Origin: Leptolyngbya boryana PCC 6306 | Lineage (GTDB): Bacteria > Cyanobacteriota > Cyanobacteriia > Leptolyngbyales > Leptolyngbyaceae | Length of the DNA: 64,000 nucleotides | Direction of reading: 5' to 3' | Assembly: GCF_000353285.1 (NCBI RefSeq) | Contig: NZ_KB731325.1 | Span: forward strand, 73,006 to 137,005 | Part shown: positions 42,992-51,600 of the stretch, one piece after another | Position numbering within the stretch: the first letter of the stretch is position 1 | How the letters are laid out: each line of letters begins with the position of its first letter | The notes under the pieces: model-generated | The model's input: the letters and a program-made list of their open reading frames with translations, nothing else | Database searches by the model: none | What the model was told of the DNA's origin: nothing | Made by a program: the position numbers and the translations under genes

Positions 42992-45418
42992 ATGCTGACG
43001 GTCTCCAAGCTTAACAATGCAAATTACTATCTGCGGCAGTGCCAAACTTCAACCCAGGCTTTTGATCGAACTCAGCCTGGAGAACCTACGGGCATTTGGC
43101 TCGGCTCTGCGCCTCCGTCGCTTGGCTTACCGGAAATGGTTAAAGCAAAGCATCTGAGATTGCTGCTCGATGGGAAAGACATCTATGGTGAAAAGCTGGT
43201 CAAAGACCATCCTAATCGCGTAGCGGGATGGGACTTAGTTTTTGCAGCACCCAAATCAGTATCGCTATTTTGGGCGATCGCTCCGGAGGATGTTCAGAAC
43301 CAAATTGAAGCCTTACACACCCAAGCGATGACAAAGGCAATCACTTGGCTAGAGTCGCAAACCTTTAGCCGTCGCGGCGCAGACGGATCAGATCGACAAC
43401 CGATTAAGCTTGCGATCGCTGCCTTTGGGCATAGTACGAATCAAGATGGACAACCCCACTTACATCACCACTGTCTCGTGCCGAATATTGGACTTGGGTA
43501 TGGTTTTACAGGTGCGATCGATAGCACCACACTTTATCGTTATCAGAAAGCGGCTGGCGCATTGTATCGAGCTGAATATGCGGCAAAACTAGAATCCGAG
43601 CTTGGACTGGCAATTCGACGCACGGAGCAATCATTTGAAATTGAGCCATTCTCTCGTGCCAAGGGAATCCATCGATCGTTGATGGATACGCTGTCCTCTC
43701 GCCGTGTTGCGATCGAGCAGCAGCAGCCCAAAGATCCATCTGGAGCGGCGCATATTGCTAAGGTAACGCGATCGACGAATAAAGATCTGCGATCGCGGCA
43801 AGAGGTGTGCGAGCAAACGCGATTGCTAGCATCACGCTATGGTGTAACTCAGAAACACATTGAGCGCTTGATTCAGTCCGGTAGAGAAAGCGGCTGGTTG
43901 CGATCGCGGTGGAATGAATGGAAATGTCTCCGGGAAGCAAGAACTGATGTGGTACGATTCCAGAGCCATTTTTCTAAACGCGATCTTGTCTGTTCGTTAG
44001 CTCAGGCAGCACAAGGTAAAGGAATTAATGCCGCTCGAATCCTCGAACTTGCTGAGACAGTTCTTGCCAGTCGTTATGTGCGATCTCTAGGGGAGCATCG
44101 AGGAGAGCAACGCTTCACCACGCATCGAATGTATAAACAAGAACAATCGTTGATGCGATCAATTGAAAAAATTCAGAGTCGTTCTCCGATACTGGTGCGA
44201 TCGCGAATCATAGCTGACTCGATTCAACACTACGGATTATCCGAAGAGCAGGGGCAGTGTCTCAAGCATTTATGCCAGTCTCCGTCTGGACTCAAAGTAC
44301 TAACTGGGCTATCTGGCTCTGGAAAAACGCAGGTAGTTGCTTCCCTCTCTGATGCGCTGATTCGGGCGGGCTATCGAGTTGTCACTGTATCGAATTTCCC
44401 ACAATCCCTGAGCGATCGAATTCAGCAGACGCGATCATTGCTGTCGTCCCTATTGAAAGAAAAGCCCCAACATTTCACCGTTGGACAATTGCTGTGGCGA
44501 TTGGAGCAAGGGCAGATCTCTCTATCTCGCTCGTCGGTTGTTGTAATCGATGATGCTCATCGGCTTAGTTTGCCTCAAATGAGTAGCCTTATGGCTGCGG
44601 TAGAGCGTTCTAAAGCAAAACTAGTCCTATCGGGCGATCGGCAAGTATCTCAGTTTAGTAGTGCGTTTCAAGCAATCACTCGATCGCATCCTTCAATTGA
44701 ACTGAAAGAACTTCATCGGCAGGTGCAGGAACGTGATCGTGCTTTCATTCGAGAGATTGCTGATGGCAAAACGATGAAAGCACTCAAGAATTTATTAGAA
44801 AGGAATCAATTGACGCTCCATTCAAGCCGCCGAGAAGCAATTCACACGATCGTGGAACAATGGGCACAAAATGCCCCACAGGATTTCAGAAACCATCAAA
44901 TAATTGTTGATTCTCGCTTGCTCGCGCATGAAGTGAATCAAACAGCACAGGCTACTTTAAAGCGGCATGGATTGTTACAAGGAACACCGTTAAGCGTGGG
45001 ATCAATATTGCTTCATGTTGGCGATCGGATTCAGTTTCAGCAACATCATCGGCTAGATGGAATTTGTAAGGGAGATACTGCAACAGTTTTGAAGCTCAGT
45101 AAGTTGATGCGAACGGCAATAGTACAGCTTGATAATGGCGCTCGCCGAGTAATATCGTTACAACCTACTCAAAACGTCAAGTTAGGATATGCCGTGCAAT
45201 CGACTCAGTTGGGGACAAGAGTGCCTGCTCAGGCCTATGTGTTGACAGAGGGCGTATGTAGAGAACATACACTCGCGCAGATATCACAATTTAGTGCGAG
45301 AATGCATTTGCACAGTTGGCAGACAGGTAGCCCCATCTTGCGGGAATTCGCTCGATCAATGCAGGTTGAGCGAGATTATCAGCTTGCGGTTGAGATTGAG
45401 CAGACGCGAACTCAGTAA
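42992..45418 (+). CDS. mobF: MobF-family conjugative relaxase (TrwC/TraI-like)
   Basis: An 808-residue relaxase-helicase. The relaxase domain shows the catalytic tyrosine pair Y12-Y13 ('NNANYYLRQ') and the metal-binding histidines H156, H158-H160 ('QPHLHHHCLVPN'). The C-terminal SF1 helicase has Walker A 'GLSGSGKT' (439-446), Walker B 'VVVIDDAHRL' (~514-523) and 'LKELHRQVQERDRAFI'. MobF proteins nick oriT, stay bound to the 5' end and unwind the strand for transfer. Length is shorter than F TraI (1756) but similar to TrwC (966). Together with the coupling-protein gene at 51.6 kb, this makes the plasmid at least mobilisable. Confidence 0.92.
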   Translation: MLTVSKLNNANYYLRQCQTSTQAFDRTQPGEPTGIWLGSAPPSLGLPEMVKAKHLRLLLDGKDIYGEKLVKDHPNRVAGWDLVFAAPKSVSLFWAIAPEDVQNQIEALHTQAMTKAITWLESQTFSRRGADGSDRQPIKLAIAAFGHSTNQDGQPHLHHHCLVPNIGLGYGFTGAIDSTTLYRYQKAAGALYRAEYAAKLESELGLAIRRTEQSFEIEPFSRAKGIHRSLMDTLSSRRVAIEQQQPKDPSGAAHIAKVTRSTNKDLRSRQEVCEQTRLLASRYGVTQKHIERLIQSGRESGWLRSRWNEWKCLREARTDVVRFQSHFSKRDLVCSLAQAAQGKGINAARILELAETVLASRYVRSLGEHRGEQRFTTHRMYKQEQSLMRSIEKIQSRSPILVRSRIIADSIQHYGLSEEQGQCLKHLCQSPSGLKVLTGLSGSGKTQVVASLSDALIRAGYRVVTVSNFPQSLSDRIQQTRSLLSSLLKEKPQHFTVGQLLWRLEQGQISLSRSSVVVIDDAHRLSLPQMSSLMAAVERSKAKLVLSGDRQVSQFSSAFQAITRSHPSIELKELHRQVQERDRAFIREIADGKTMKALKNLLERNQLTLHSSRREAIHTIVEQWAQNAPQDFRNHQIIVDSRLLAHEVNQTAQATLKRHGLLQGTPLSVGSILLHVGDRIQFQQHHRLDGICKGDTATVLKLSKLMRTAIVQLDNGARRVISLQPTQNVKLGYAVQSTQLGTRVPAQAYVLTEGVCREHTLAQISQFSARMHLHSWQTGSPILREFARSMQVERDYQLAVEIEQTRTQ

Positions 45419-45441
45419 TTAGCAAGAGATAAATGAAGTCT

Positions 45442-46119
45442 TTAGATGTGCTTTTCGATAGAAACTCGCTTTAATGATGGCAGTTGAAGCTTGAGCGCTT
45501 CAACTGCTTCAATAGGATGTTGCCAACTAAATCTTCCATCATCAATCCAGGTTACTGGAGTTGTGATTGATTGATTCTCAAGCACAAGATCTGAAAGAGC
45601 TGCTCCTCGATAAAGGTGCTGAAGTTTTTGCCATCCCAGTTGATCCATTACGGATAAGATTCTAGGTTCAATCGAATCTTGAATGGTTTCTCGAAACTCC
45701 AGATACGCCTCTCTACTGATAAGTAAATCTGCAATCTCACCGTACTTCTTCTTAACAGGCTCTCTCAACACTCCAAAACGAGGTACCTGGTAGAGCAGAA
45801 TCTCCTGGATAAGTTCTGAACATTTATGATTTGCGTACAACGAGATCATGCATCCCAGTGAATTTCCCACAAGCCTTACGGTTTTTTTATGATGTAACAG
45901 TGAGTCTGCAAGCTGATCACCGTACCATTGCCATGTTAACAGAGGCAATTCTTCAACAAGATTGTTGTTATATCCTGGTAGATAGACAGTCATTGTGATG
46001 AATGACTTTAACTGTTCTGGTGGAGTAGGAGTTCCCAGAAAATCGTGAACATATAGGCTATCTCCATGCACTATGTGTGAGTGCGTGCTGTCGTTTAGCC
46101 TTCTAATCTCGATAGTCAT
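45442..46119 (-). CDS. Alpha/beta-hydrolase-like protein
   Basis: A 225-residue protein with an alpha/beta-hydrolase arrangement: 'MTVYLPGYNNNLVEELPLL' after the first strand, a nucleophile elbow 'VRLVGNSLGCMISLYA' (G-N-S-L-G), and late acid and histidine candidates in 'TPVTWIDDGRFSWQHPIEAV'. A small serine hydrolase; substrate unknown. It faces the relaxase gene tail to tail with 23 bp between the stops. No signal peptide, so it is cytoplasmic. Confidence 0.7.
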   Translation of the reverse strand: MTIEIRRLNDSTHSHIVHGDSLYVHDFLGTPTPPEQLKSFITMTVYLPGYNNNLVEELPLLTWQWYGDQLADSLLHHKKTVRLVGNSLGCMISLYANHKCSELIQEILLYQVPRFGVLREPVKKKYGEIADLLISREAYLEFRETIQDSIEPRILSVMDQLGWQKLQHLYRGAALSDLVLENQSITTPVTWIDDGRFSWQHPIEAVEALKLQLPSLKRVSIEKHI

Positions 46120-46640
46120 AGCTTGTAGATCCTACATGCTTAACGCTACCTCATTATGTCCGACAATTTCGCACTCTCTACTAAATCCGTAATACATTAT
46201 TAAGAACAAGGTGAAAGAGTTGTGTCAATTTCGAGTTGACCGCCTCTTAGAATATAGCTATTAAAGCTGGTAAGACAGTTTAGCTAGTACATTCGAATGA
46301 AGCCGTTCTTTCGCTGTCCCAAGAATGGCTTCATTTCCTCAAGGTTTTCTCCAAGGATGTCCGAATGGTTTTAATTGTTGAACTTCTTATTTTGCTTCGT
46401 GTATAAAATCTATATGAACCAAGATAAGAAGTTCAACACGAAGGTTTTACAAGCCAAGTAGCTTTCTTAAAGCCCAAATCCTTGTTAAGGAGCAGCATTA
46501 TATACTATCTTGTTGTAATATGCAAGAATTTGCTGGGGCAACGCAGAGCTGAATTCTGCCCGACCCTATTCCCCTTGCCTAAAAGAATTCGTCTACAATC
46601 TGAAGTCATATGAATGTATTAGCTGTGCGAGGTACACTCA
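46120..46640. other. Intergenic region with two long inverted repeats
   Basis: No gene. An AATGAAGCC...GGCTTCATT dyad spans about 46294-46335, and a perfect 15-bp dyad TGTTGAACTTCTTAT (46376-46390) / ATAAGAAGTTCAACA (46424-46438) has a 33-bp spacer. The second could be an operator or a bidirectional terminator-like hairpin ahead of the 412-residue protein gene. Confidence 0.5.
46376..46438. repeat. Perfect 15-bp inverted repeat, 33-bp spacer
   Basis: TGTTGAACTTCTTAT and its exact complement. It lies 200 bp upstream of the gene at 46641 and resembles a recombination or operator site more than an intrinsic terminator, because no T-run follows either arm. Confidence 0.6.
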
Positions 46641-47879
46641 ATGACTTGTCAACCTTTACCGTTAGCGTCTTCTCCTTCAACACCGAGAGAGATTGAAGAA
46701 CTGCTGCCTATCCTGAGAGAGATCGCTGAGCCAATCGATGAACTTACAAAGGCATCGAGATTGAAGATTAATCTTGAAGGTCAGCAGCACGTTTCGAGCA
46801 TTCTTGAAACACGAGGCTATCCTAGACGATCGTTAGAGATTTCTCGTCTTGCATCATTGCTTTATCTATATAGTCGCAATGATATGGAGGGAATTCAGAA
46901 GTATAACACTGGCTACGTCTGGCTCTCTTTTCCAAAAGGCTTTTCGCCTGATACTTTCAGCCGCTGGAGCAAGGGGGAATCAACAGATCGGGAAGCACAC
47001 ATTTGTTTCTGTGCAGTCGTTCAATACCTTGATTCTGTAAAGTGCAAATTTGATCCTGTGAGAGCAACAAAAGTGCCTATCGAGCATGTTGACGATCACT
47101 GTTTAAATAGAACTAGTCAAGATCACGCGCGACTTGAAACAAACATGATTTGTCGCTTGATGACTGCTTCGCATACTGATGAAGGGTTGCAGCAGATGTC
47201 TATCCTTTACGGTCATCAGTGTGCTGAATACAACCGCAACCTTCACCTTAAGAACAACGCTCTGGATGATTTCTTTAAAGCACCTCCAACCATAGTCAGA
47301 CAGGAGACGTTCGTGGAGAGCGTTAGTTCAAAGCTGGCTCATGGATTGATTGAGATCAGCTTCTATGTGGACGTTCATGATGAACAGACAAAGGAAAAGC
47401 ATCGTTTGCAGTGGGGTAAAGCAGCCTTTAGTAAAGCTTCTGGAAATGCTGAGTTACTTCTCGATAGTCGTCCTGCAATGTGGGTCGGGCGAATTGCGAA
47501 GATTAACAATCAGCCTGTTGCTCATCTCAAAGGGGAGACTTTTTCTGGTGAGCGCCTTTCCTTTACTGAGTACGCCATCAATAAATTGGAAGAGATTTCT
47601 TTGGAAGAAGGCTGCTTTTCTCCTTTAAACATGGGTGGTTTCTTGAAAGATAGTAATTGGACTAAATTCCGACACTGTTGGAAGAAATCTGTCGAAGAGT
47701 ACCCTGATTGGAGCGATGAGCAGCGTACGTTTGCTGCTTTTTACGAAACTTCATTTGGTAGAGCACGGAAAAAACTTGGATTTTCTGAGATTGAAATTCT
47801 GATTCTGAGCCGTGATAGCTGGGACTTACCTGATCAAATTTATGTACGTCGGTGCTACCGCAGCGATCAGACTAGCTAA
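46641..47879 (+). CDS. Hypothetical protein (412 aa)
   Basis: Not recognised. ATG 46641 with GAGG 8 nt upstream. An N-terminal helical part ('REIEELLPILREIAEPIDEL') is followed by 'GYVWLSFPKGFSPDTFSRW', which has an HTH-like look, and a C-terminal half with strand-rich segments ('AHGLIEISFYVDVHDEQ', 'LLLDSRPAMWVGRIAKIN'). No catalytic motif seen. Soluble. It lies at the start of the plus-strand cluster leading to the transfer genes but is separated from it by ~700 bp. It could be a regulator or an entry-exclusion or accessory protein. Confidence 0.6.
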   Translation: MTCQPLPLASSPSTPREIEELLPILREIAEPIDELTKASRLKINLEGQQHVSSILETRGYPRRSLEISRLASLLYLYSRNDMEGIQKYNTGYVWLSFPKGFSPDTFSRWSKGESTDREAHICFCAVVQYLDSVKCKFDPVRATKVPIEHVDDHCLNRTSQDHARLETNMICRLMTASHTDEGLQQMSILYGHQCAEYNRNLHLKNNALDDFFKAPPTIVRQETFVESVSSKLAHGLIEISFYVDVHDEQTKEKHRLQWGKAAFSKASGNAELLLDSRPAMWVGRIAKINNQPVAHLKGETFSGERLSFTEYAINKLEEISLEEGCFSPLNMGGFLKDSNWTKFRHCWKKSVEEYPDWSDEQRTFAAFYETSFGRARKKLGFSEIEILILSRDSWDLPDQIYVRRCYRSDQTS

Positions 47880-48146
47880 CGGCGATTTTTGGTATTCGAT
47901 GAGCTTTTCAATCATTTCAAAACTGTAGTCCGTTTGGTGAAAACTCAGGTGTCTGCGATGGATGAAGGGATCAATCCAGAACGAGTTGGGTTGTATTCTT
48001 AGCTGCATATTCGTTGTTAGTATTTTCATCTTACCGCATCTAATTCAGCCACGAAAACTCTACTTGACGAAGGACTTTGTGAGATTCAAGCGACGACGCA
48101 GCTCTCATCTAGTAGGGCGATCTCTCAATTAGGCAGTCGATCTGCT

Positions 48147-48434
48147 GTGATCGTATTAGAAAATGTTGAGTCCGCACTCAAGTATCGGACGACGGCTTGC
48201 TTGGGTTCGCTATTGATTCCAATGGGTCGATGTGTTTTAGCAAAGCAGATCAGGTTTGATCCCCGTGCTATTACTACCGTCACAATACAGTTCACTGCCC
48301 AAGCTGCTGGGAATGCATCGTTCATATCTAATGAGAAAGTAATCGTTGCAAATTTCTTGAAGGCAATTCGGACAAATCTTTTGGAGGATGTTGAGAAACG
48401 CCCTCGCAATCATTCAGCTCAACGTTCAGAGTGA
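48147..48434 (+). CDS. Possible hypothetical protein (95 aa)
   Basis: An open frame starting GTG 48147 ('MIVLENVESALKYRTTACLG' to 'FLKAIRTNLLEDVEKR'). The frame is open back to about 48028 without a good start codon, and no ribosome binding site is clear. The ending ('VIVANFLKAIRTNLL') resembles that of the next protein ('VSIVTFLSVIEVEVRRA'), hinting at a diverged duplicate. A minus-strand ORF over the same stretch is no better supported. Marginal call. Confidence 0.3.
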   Translation: MIVLENVESALKYRTTACLGSLLIPMGRCVLAKQIRFDPRAITTVTIQFTAQAAGNASFISNEKVIVANFLKAIRTNLLEDVEKRPRNHSAQRSE

Positions 48435-48564
48435 ACTGAGCTTGCGATCTCGCTCTAGGGGTTCCTACTTGAAAATCCGGCACAGTTTAGCTCTCTCATA
48501 AAACAACCTGTGCCTAATTCAAACCGCTTCACAGATCTACATTAATTTCTTAAAGGGGGTTTTG

Positions 48565-48966
48565 ATGCGCTTAGTAGCCACTGAATTTCAATCTGATCTA
48601 TCGACACTTCTGCCTAACCTTGGGGTAGTTAGTATTCGTCTGAATGCTGTGCTTTCGCAGCCTATCAAAACATCTGACTGCGCGTTGCAACCGAATTTGG
48701 TTATGTCATTTGATAGTACAATTAGCTCTCAAGCTGGATTGTACTTCAAGGAACCAATGCAGTATGTAGTAGAACCTGCTTTCATTATCACAAGTGGGTT
48801 CAATAGCTACGCCTTCACTCTTGAGAAACGGCTACCGATCAGAACTAAAGAAAACGCATTTACTGATGCAAATCAGGTTTCGATCGTAACTTTCCTATCT
48901 GTAATCGAAGTCGAAGTACGACGAGCAATTTACACTTGCCTTTCCGTTGATAAACGTTGCTCGTGA
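48565..48966 (+). CDS. Hypothetical protein (133 aa)
   Basis: ATG 48565 preceded by AAAGGGGG at 4-5 nt, a strong ribosome binding site. The product has alternating beta-like segments ('LGVVSIRLNAVLSQPI', 'LVMSFDSTISSQAGLYF', 'VEPAFIITSGFNSYAF') and a C-terminal helix ('VTFLSVIEVEVRRAIYTC'). No family recognised. It probably starts the transfer operon that continues with the HTH protein at 49087. Confidence 0.55.
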   Translation: MRLVATEFQSDLSTLLPNLGVVSIRLNAVLSQPIKTSDCALQPNLVMSFDSTISSQAGLYFKEPMQYVVEPAFIITSGFNSYAFTLEKRLPIRTKENAFTDANQVSIVTFLSVIEVEVRRAIYTCLSVDKRCS

Positions 48967-49086
48967 AGCTTTTACTAGGATTGCATCAATTTCGAGAGCA
49001 GATTTGATCCCGACTAGATTGCTGCTTCTGCTCCCATAGCTGCTCAATCTGTGCCTCTTATCAATTCAAATGGAGATGTTCAAAAT

Positions 49087-49662
49087 ATGGTTGTAGCTGC
49101 GTATCCTGACGAATCCAAGCCTGATCGCTCACATGATATAGCAAATCATGATGTCAGCAATGTTCATCGAATTGCAGCATCGAACGATAAAATTCGAGAA
49201 ACACTTCAGGCGTATGAAGTTTCCAAATGCTTTGGACGAAACTCAGATACTCTGCGGCAGCGATGCTTTCAGCTTTGTGGCGATCTTCACGATGCAAGAA
49301 GACGTGGAGTGAGTTGGAAAACAATTGCGGATCTTCTTGATCAACAAGGGTTAAGCATTCAGCACGAAACACTTCGTCGGTACATATCTGATGCCAAGCG
49401 AGTAGCTAAAAAATTTATTAAAGATCACGCTCAAGAGCTAAACGATCGCCTGGCTGAAGGCGAAACGATTGGATCGATCGTTGAAATTATCCGAGTGGAA
49501 ACGGGGATTGGGATCACAGAAGCCATGCTACATAATTGGTTGCCATCTCCATCAAGATTGGCAAAGATGCTCCCCCTTTCCAGCGTGAGTACCCTTTCAT
49601 TTTCGGATCGCATTGCAGAAGGAAACGCGCTCAACAACGCTGCGGGGCACTTTCCCGATTAG
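49087..49662 (+). CDS. HTH-containing protein of the transfer cluster
   Basis: A 191-residue protein from ATG 49087 (GGAGA about 10 nt upstream). The centre has a helix-turn-helix, 'GVSWKTIADLLDQQGLSIQ' and 'HETLRRYISDAKRVAKKF', then a second possible DNA-binding helix pair ('TGIGITEAMLHNWLPSP'). Such proteins in transfer regions are relaxosome accessory factors or operon regulators; which one cannot be told. It is followed after 71 bp by the ParA-type ATPase gene, in the same direction. Confidence 0.6.
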   Translation: MVVAAYPDESKPDRSHDIANHDVSNVHRIAASNDKIRETLQAYEVSKCFGRNSDTLRQRCFQLCGDLHDARRRGVSWKTIADLLDQQGLSIQHETLRRYISDAKRVAKKFIKDHAQELNDRLAEGETIGSIVEIIRVETGIGITEAMLHNWLPSPSRLAKMLPLSSVSTLSFSDRIAEGNALNNAAGHFPD

Positions 49663-49733
49663 TACACGAATGGGCTGGTGTGAATCTGCCAGCCTATTTC
49701 AAATTCCCAATTATTTATGAAGGAGCCTGCTTT

Positions 49734-50537
49734 ATGCCTACGAAAATGCCTTCTGAAACCAAGAAGCGAATCATACAACAGGCTATTGCCTATGTTCACC
49801 TATTTCTAAGCGAGAAAGGCGGTGAAGGGAAATCCACCCTGGCGCACTTACTCATAGAATACTTAATCTTCCTTCTAAAGACTCTAGTCATAATTGTAGA
49901 AGGCGATCGCTCCCAACCGGATATCAAGCGATTATTTCAGAATTTGGTTGGACATCCTGATTATTCAACTCTAGTAGAGATCACTCACGGTTTTTACAGC
50001 GAAGATATTCGACTTCGTGGAATGGGTGATCAAATTTGGGAGAGTGCGTTAAAAACTCCAAACTCTCATGTTATTTGGAACACTCCAGCCAATGTCTCTA
50101 CCGCTTTATTTCAGGCACTTCATGAAGATGGATTGATTGAATTTGCTGCCGACAATCGAATTGGCATCATCAACTGGTGCGTAACCTCCGGTAACTCTGA
50201 TGCAATCCGGCACTTTCTGCGTTGTCTAAAAGAGTTCCCAACAATGACACATATTTTGGTCAAGAACTATGGACTCAACGATGACTTTACTGATTTAGAG
50301 CGCAACGATGAGCTACAAGCTGCGATCAAAGCCCATCGTGTCCCAGTCATCGAACTACCTGCAATCCCTTATGAGGAACTCAAAATTATTAAGGCTCATA
50401 ACCTGACCTTTACTCAAGGAATCAAAGTCATTCGCCAAACTAAGGGGGCGATCTCATCTCATCGTTTGCAACGATTTTTCAACCAAGCTTGTGCCCAAAT
50501 TGAAGCTTCAGGAGTATTTCATGCCCCTCAATCATGA
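49734..50537 (+). CDS. ParA/MinD-type ATPase of the transfer cluster
   Basis: A 267-residue P-loop ATPase. ATG 49734 has AGGAG 8 nt upstream, so the longer frame from 49536 is rejected. The deviant Walker A 'LSEKGGEGKSTLAHLLIE' has the signature lysine of the ParA/MinD class; 'VIIVEGDRSQPDIKRLF' holds the switch Asp. The rest is diverged from chromosomal ParA. Similar ATPases in conjugation clusters may position transfer machinery, as TraL-like proteins do. It overlaps the next gene by 17 nt, indicating coupling. It is distinct from the parA at 60 kb. Confidence 0.7.
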   Translation: MPTKMPSETKKRIIQQAIAYVHLFLSEKGGEGKSTLAHLLIEYLIFLLKTLVIIVEGDRSQPDIKRLFQNLVGHPDYSTLVEITHGFYSEDIRLRGMGDQIWESALKTPNSHVIWNTPANVSTALFQALHEDGLIEFAADNRIGIINWCVTSGNSDAIRHFLRCLKEFPTMTHILVKNYGLNDDFTDLERNDELQAAIKAHRVPVIELPAIPYEELKIIKAHNLTFTQGIKVIRQTKGAISSHRLQRFFNQACAQIEASGVFHAPQS

Positions 50538-51024
50538 GCAAGAACAGCAGCAATTCATTGCGGATATCAATGCTTCACTTCCTCCAGAGATTCGCACTGA
50601 TTTGGAGAAGTTACGCCGTCTCTATGATTTGAATCCAGGAGATTCTGTCTGGGCAATTGCTGCGATCGCGATGAAGCAAACTGCCTCTCACGCAGATATC
50701 TATGACCATATTCAACAAACTCGTTCAGATATTGAGGCAATCAAGGTGCGGATCGACCTTACCCTTAGCGGTCTGTCAACGAAAGCGGATGAGTTTGTCA
50801 TTCGTAGCCATGAGGTCATAGAAGCGCTCCACACCTCCGATAACCTGAATCGACAACTCACTTACCTTGATCGCCATCGTGAACTAACTCATCGCCCATC
50901 TGCTGCTAAAAGCCTCGCCACAAAAGTTCCCGTGCAATTTCTTCCGATTGTTCTCGCTGCGATCGCGATCGCGTTTGTGCTGGGATTGTTGTTTGCCTGC
51001 TTACTTTTTTCGCTAGCTCGATAG
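50521..51024 (+). CDS. C-terminally membrane-anchored protein of the transfer cluster
   Basis: A 167-residue protein, ATG 50521 with AGGAG 6 nt upstream, overlapping the ATPase gene. It has a helical cytoplasmic part ('TRSDIEAIKVRIDLTLSGL' suggests a coiled coil) and a single C-terminal transmembrane helix ('FLPIVLAAIAIAFVLGLL'). Not recognised. It probably pairs with the upstream ATPase or links the relaxosome to the membrane. Confidence 0.6.
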   Translation: MPLNHEQEQQQFIADINASLPPEIRTDLEKLRRLYDLNPGDSVWAIAAIAMKQTASHADIYDHIQQTRSDIEAIKVRIDLTLSGLSTKADEFVIRSHEVIEALHTSDNLNRQLTYLDRHRELTHRPSAAKSLATKVPVQFLPIVLAAIAIAFVLGLLFACLLFSLAR

Positions 51025-51053
51025 GTGATGCACACCTTACTCTTATCAACTCT

Positions 51054-51530
51054 ATGTTGCTCCCACATTCGTCCTTTTTCTGGCTGTTTCCTATCGCAAT
51101 TCTTCACCTGGCGGTTTTATGGATGATCCCTCTAATGATCATCCAACTGGCCTTCCAAATTTTCTCTACAAAAACAACGCTCGGATTTGGTGATATCTAT
51201 TCCTTATTCGCATCATTCGGTTATACCCAATGTTTTGTCCAAGAAGTTCGTTGCCTGAACTCACCGCTTTCAATCGCGGTACGGGCTTTCATCCGCTATG
51301 CCTTTTTGTTTTGGCGCAATGTGATCTTTTGCTGGCTCTCCCCATTAGCTGCAAAGATCATTTTCCAAGCCATCATTCGTGCCCTTGGAGGTTCATTTCC
51401 AATATTGGTTTTGGCTGAGGAATGGCTAGTTAACATCGCCATGTTTGCGGTGGTGATCTTCGGACTCGCAAATTTATTTAACTCGCCTGGGATTCAACTT
51501 AGCAATCGAATTGTTGCTTTGTACTTTTAA
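51054..51530 (+). CDS. Polytopic membrane protein of the transfer cluster
   Basis: A 158-residue protein with four hydrophobic segments ('FFWLFPIAILHLAVLWMI', 'AFIRYAFLFWRNVIFCWL', 'IIFQAIIRALGG' and 'AMFAVVIFGLANLF'). No family recognised. It overlaps the 5' part of the coupling-protein frame. Its position between a membrane-anchored protein and the coupling protein suggests an inner-membrane transfer component. Confidence 0.55.
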   Translation: MLLPHSSFFWLFPIAILHLAVLWMIPLMIIQLAFQIFSTKTTLGFGDIYSLFASFGYTQCFVQEVRCLNSPLSIAVRAFIRYAFLFWRNVIFCWLSPLAAKIIFQAIIRALGGSFPILVLAEEWLVNIAMFAVVIFGLANLFNSPGIQLSNRIVALYF

Positions 51531-51600
51531 CGATCCGCTTTCAGCTTTCAGCTCTATTGGTGCTGTTGTTTGCTTAGTTCACTTCATTAGTTCACATACT

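Noticed and set aside
48125-48409. Minus-strand ORF of 94 codons
   Set aside because: Equal length to the plus-strand alternative but against the direction of the cluster and without a ribosome binding site.
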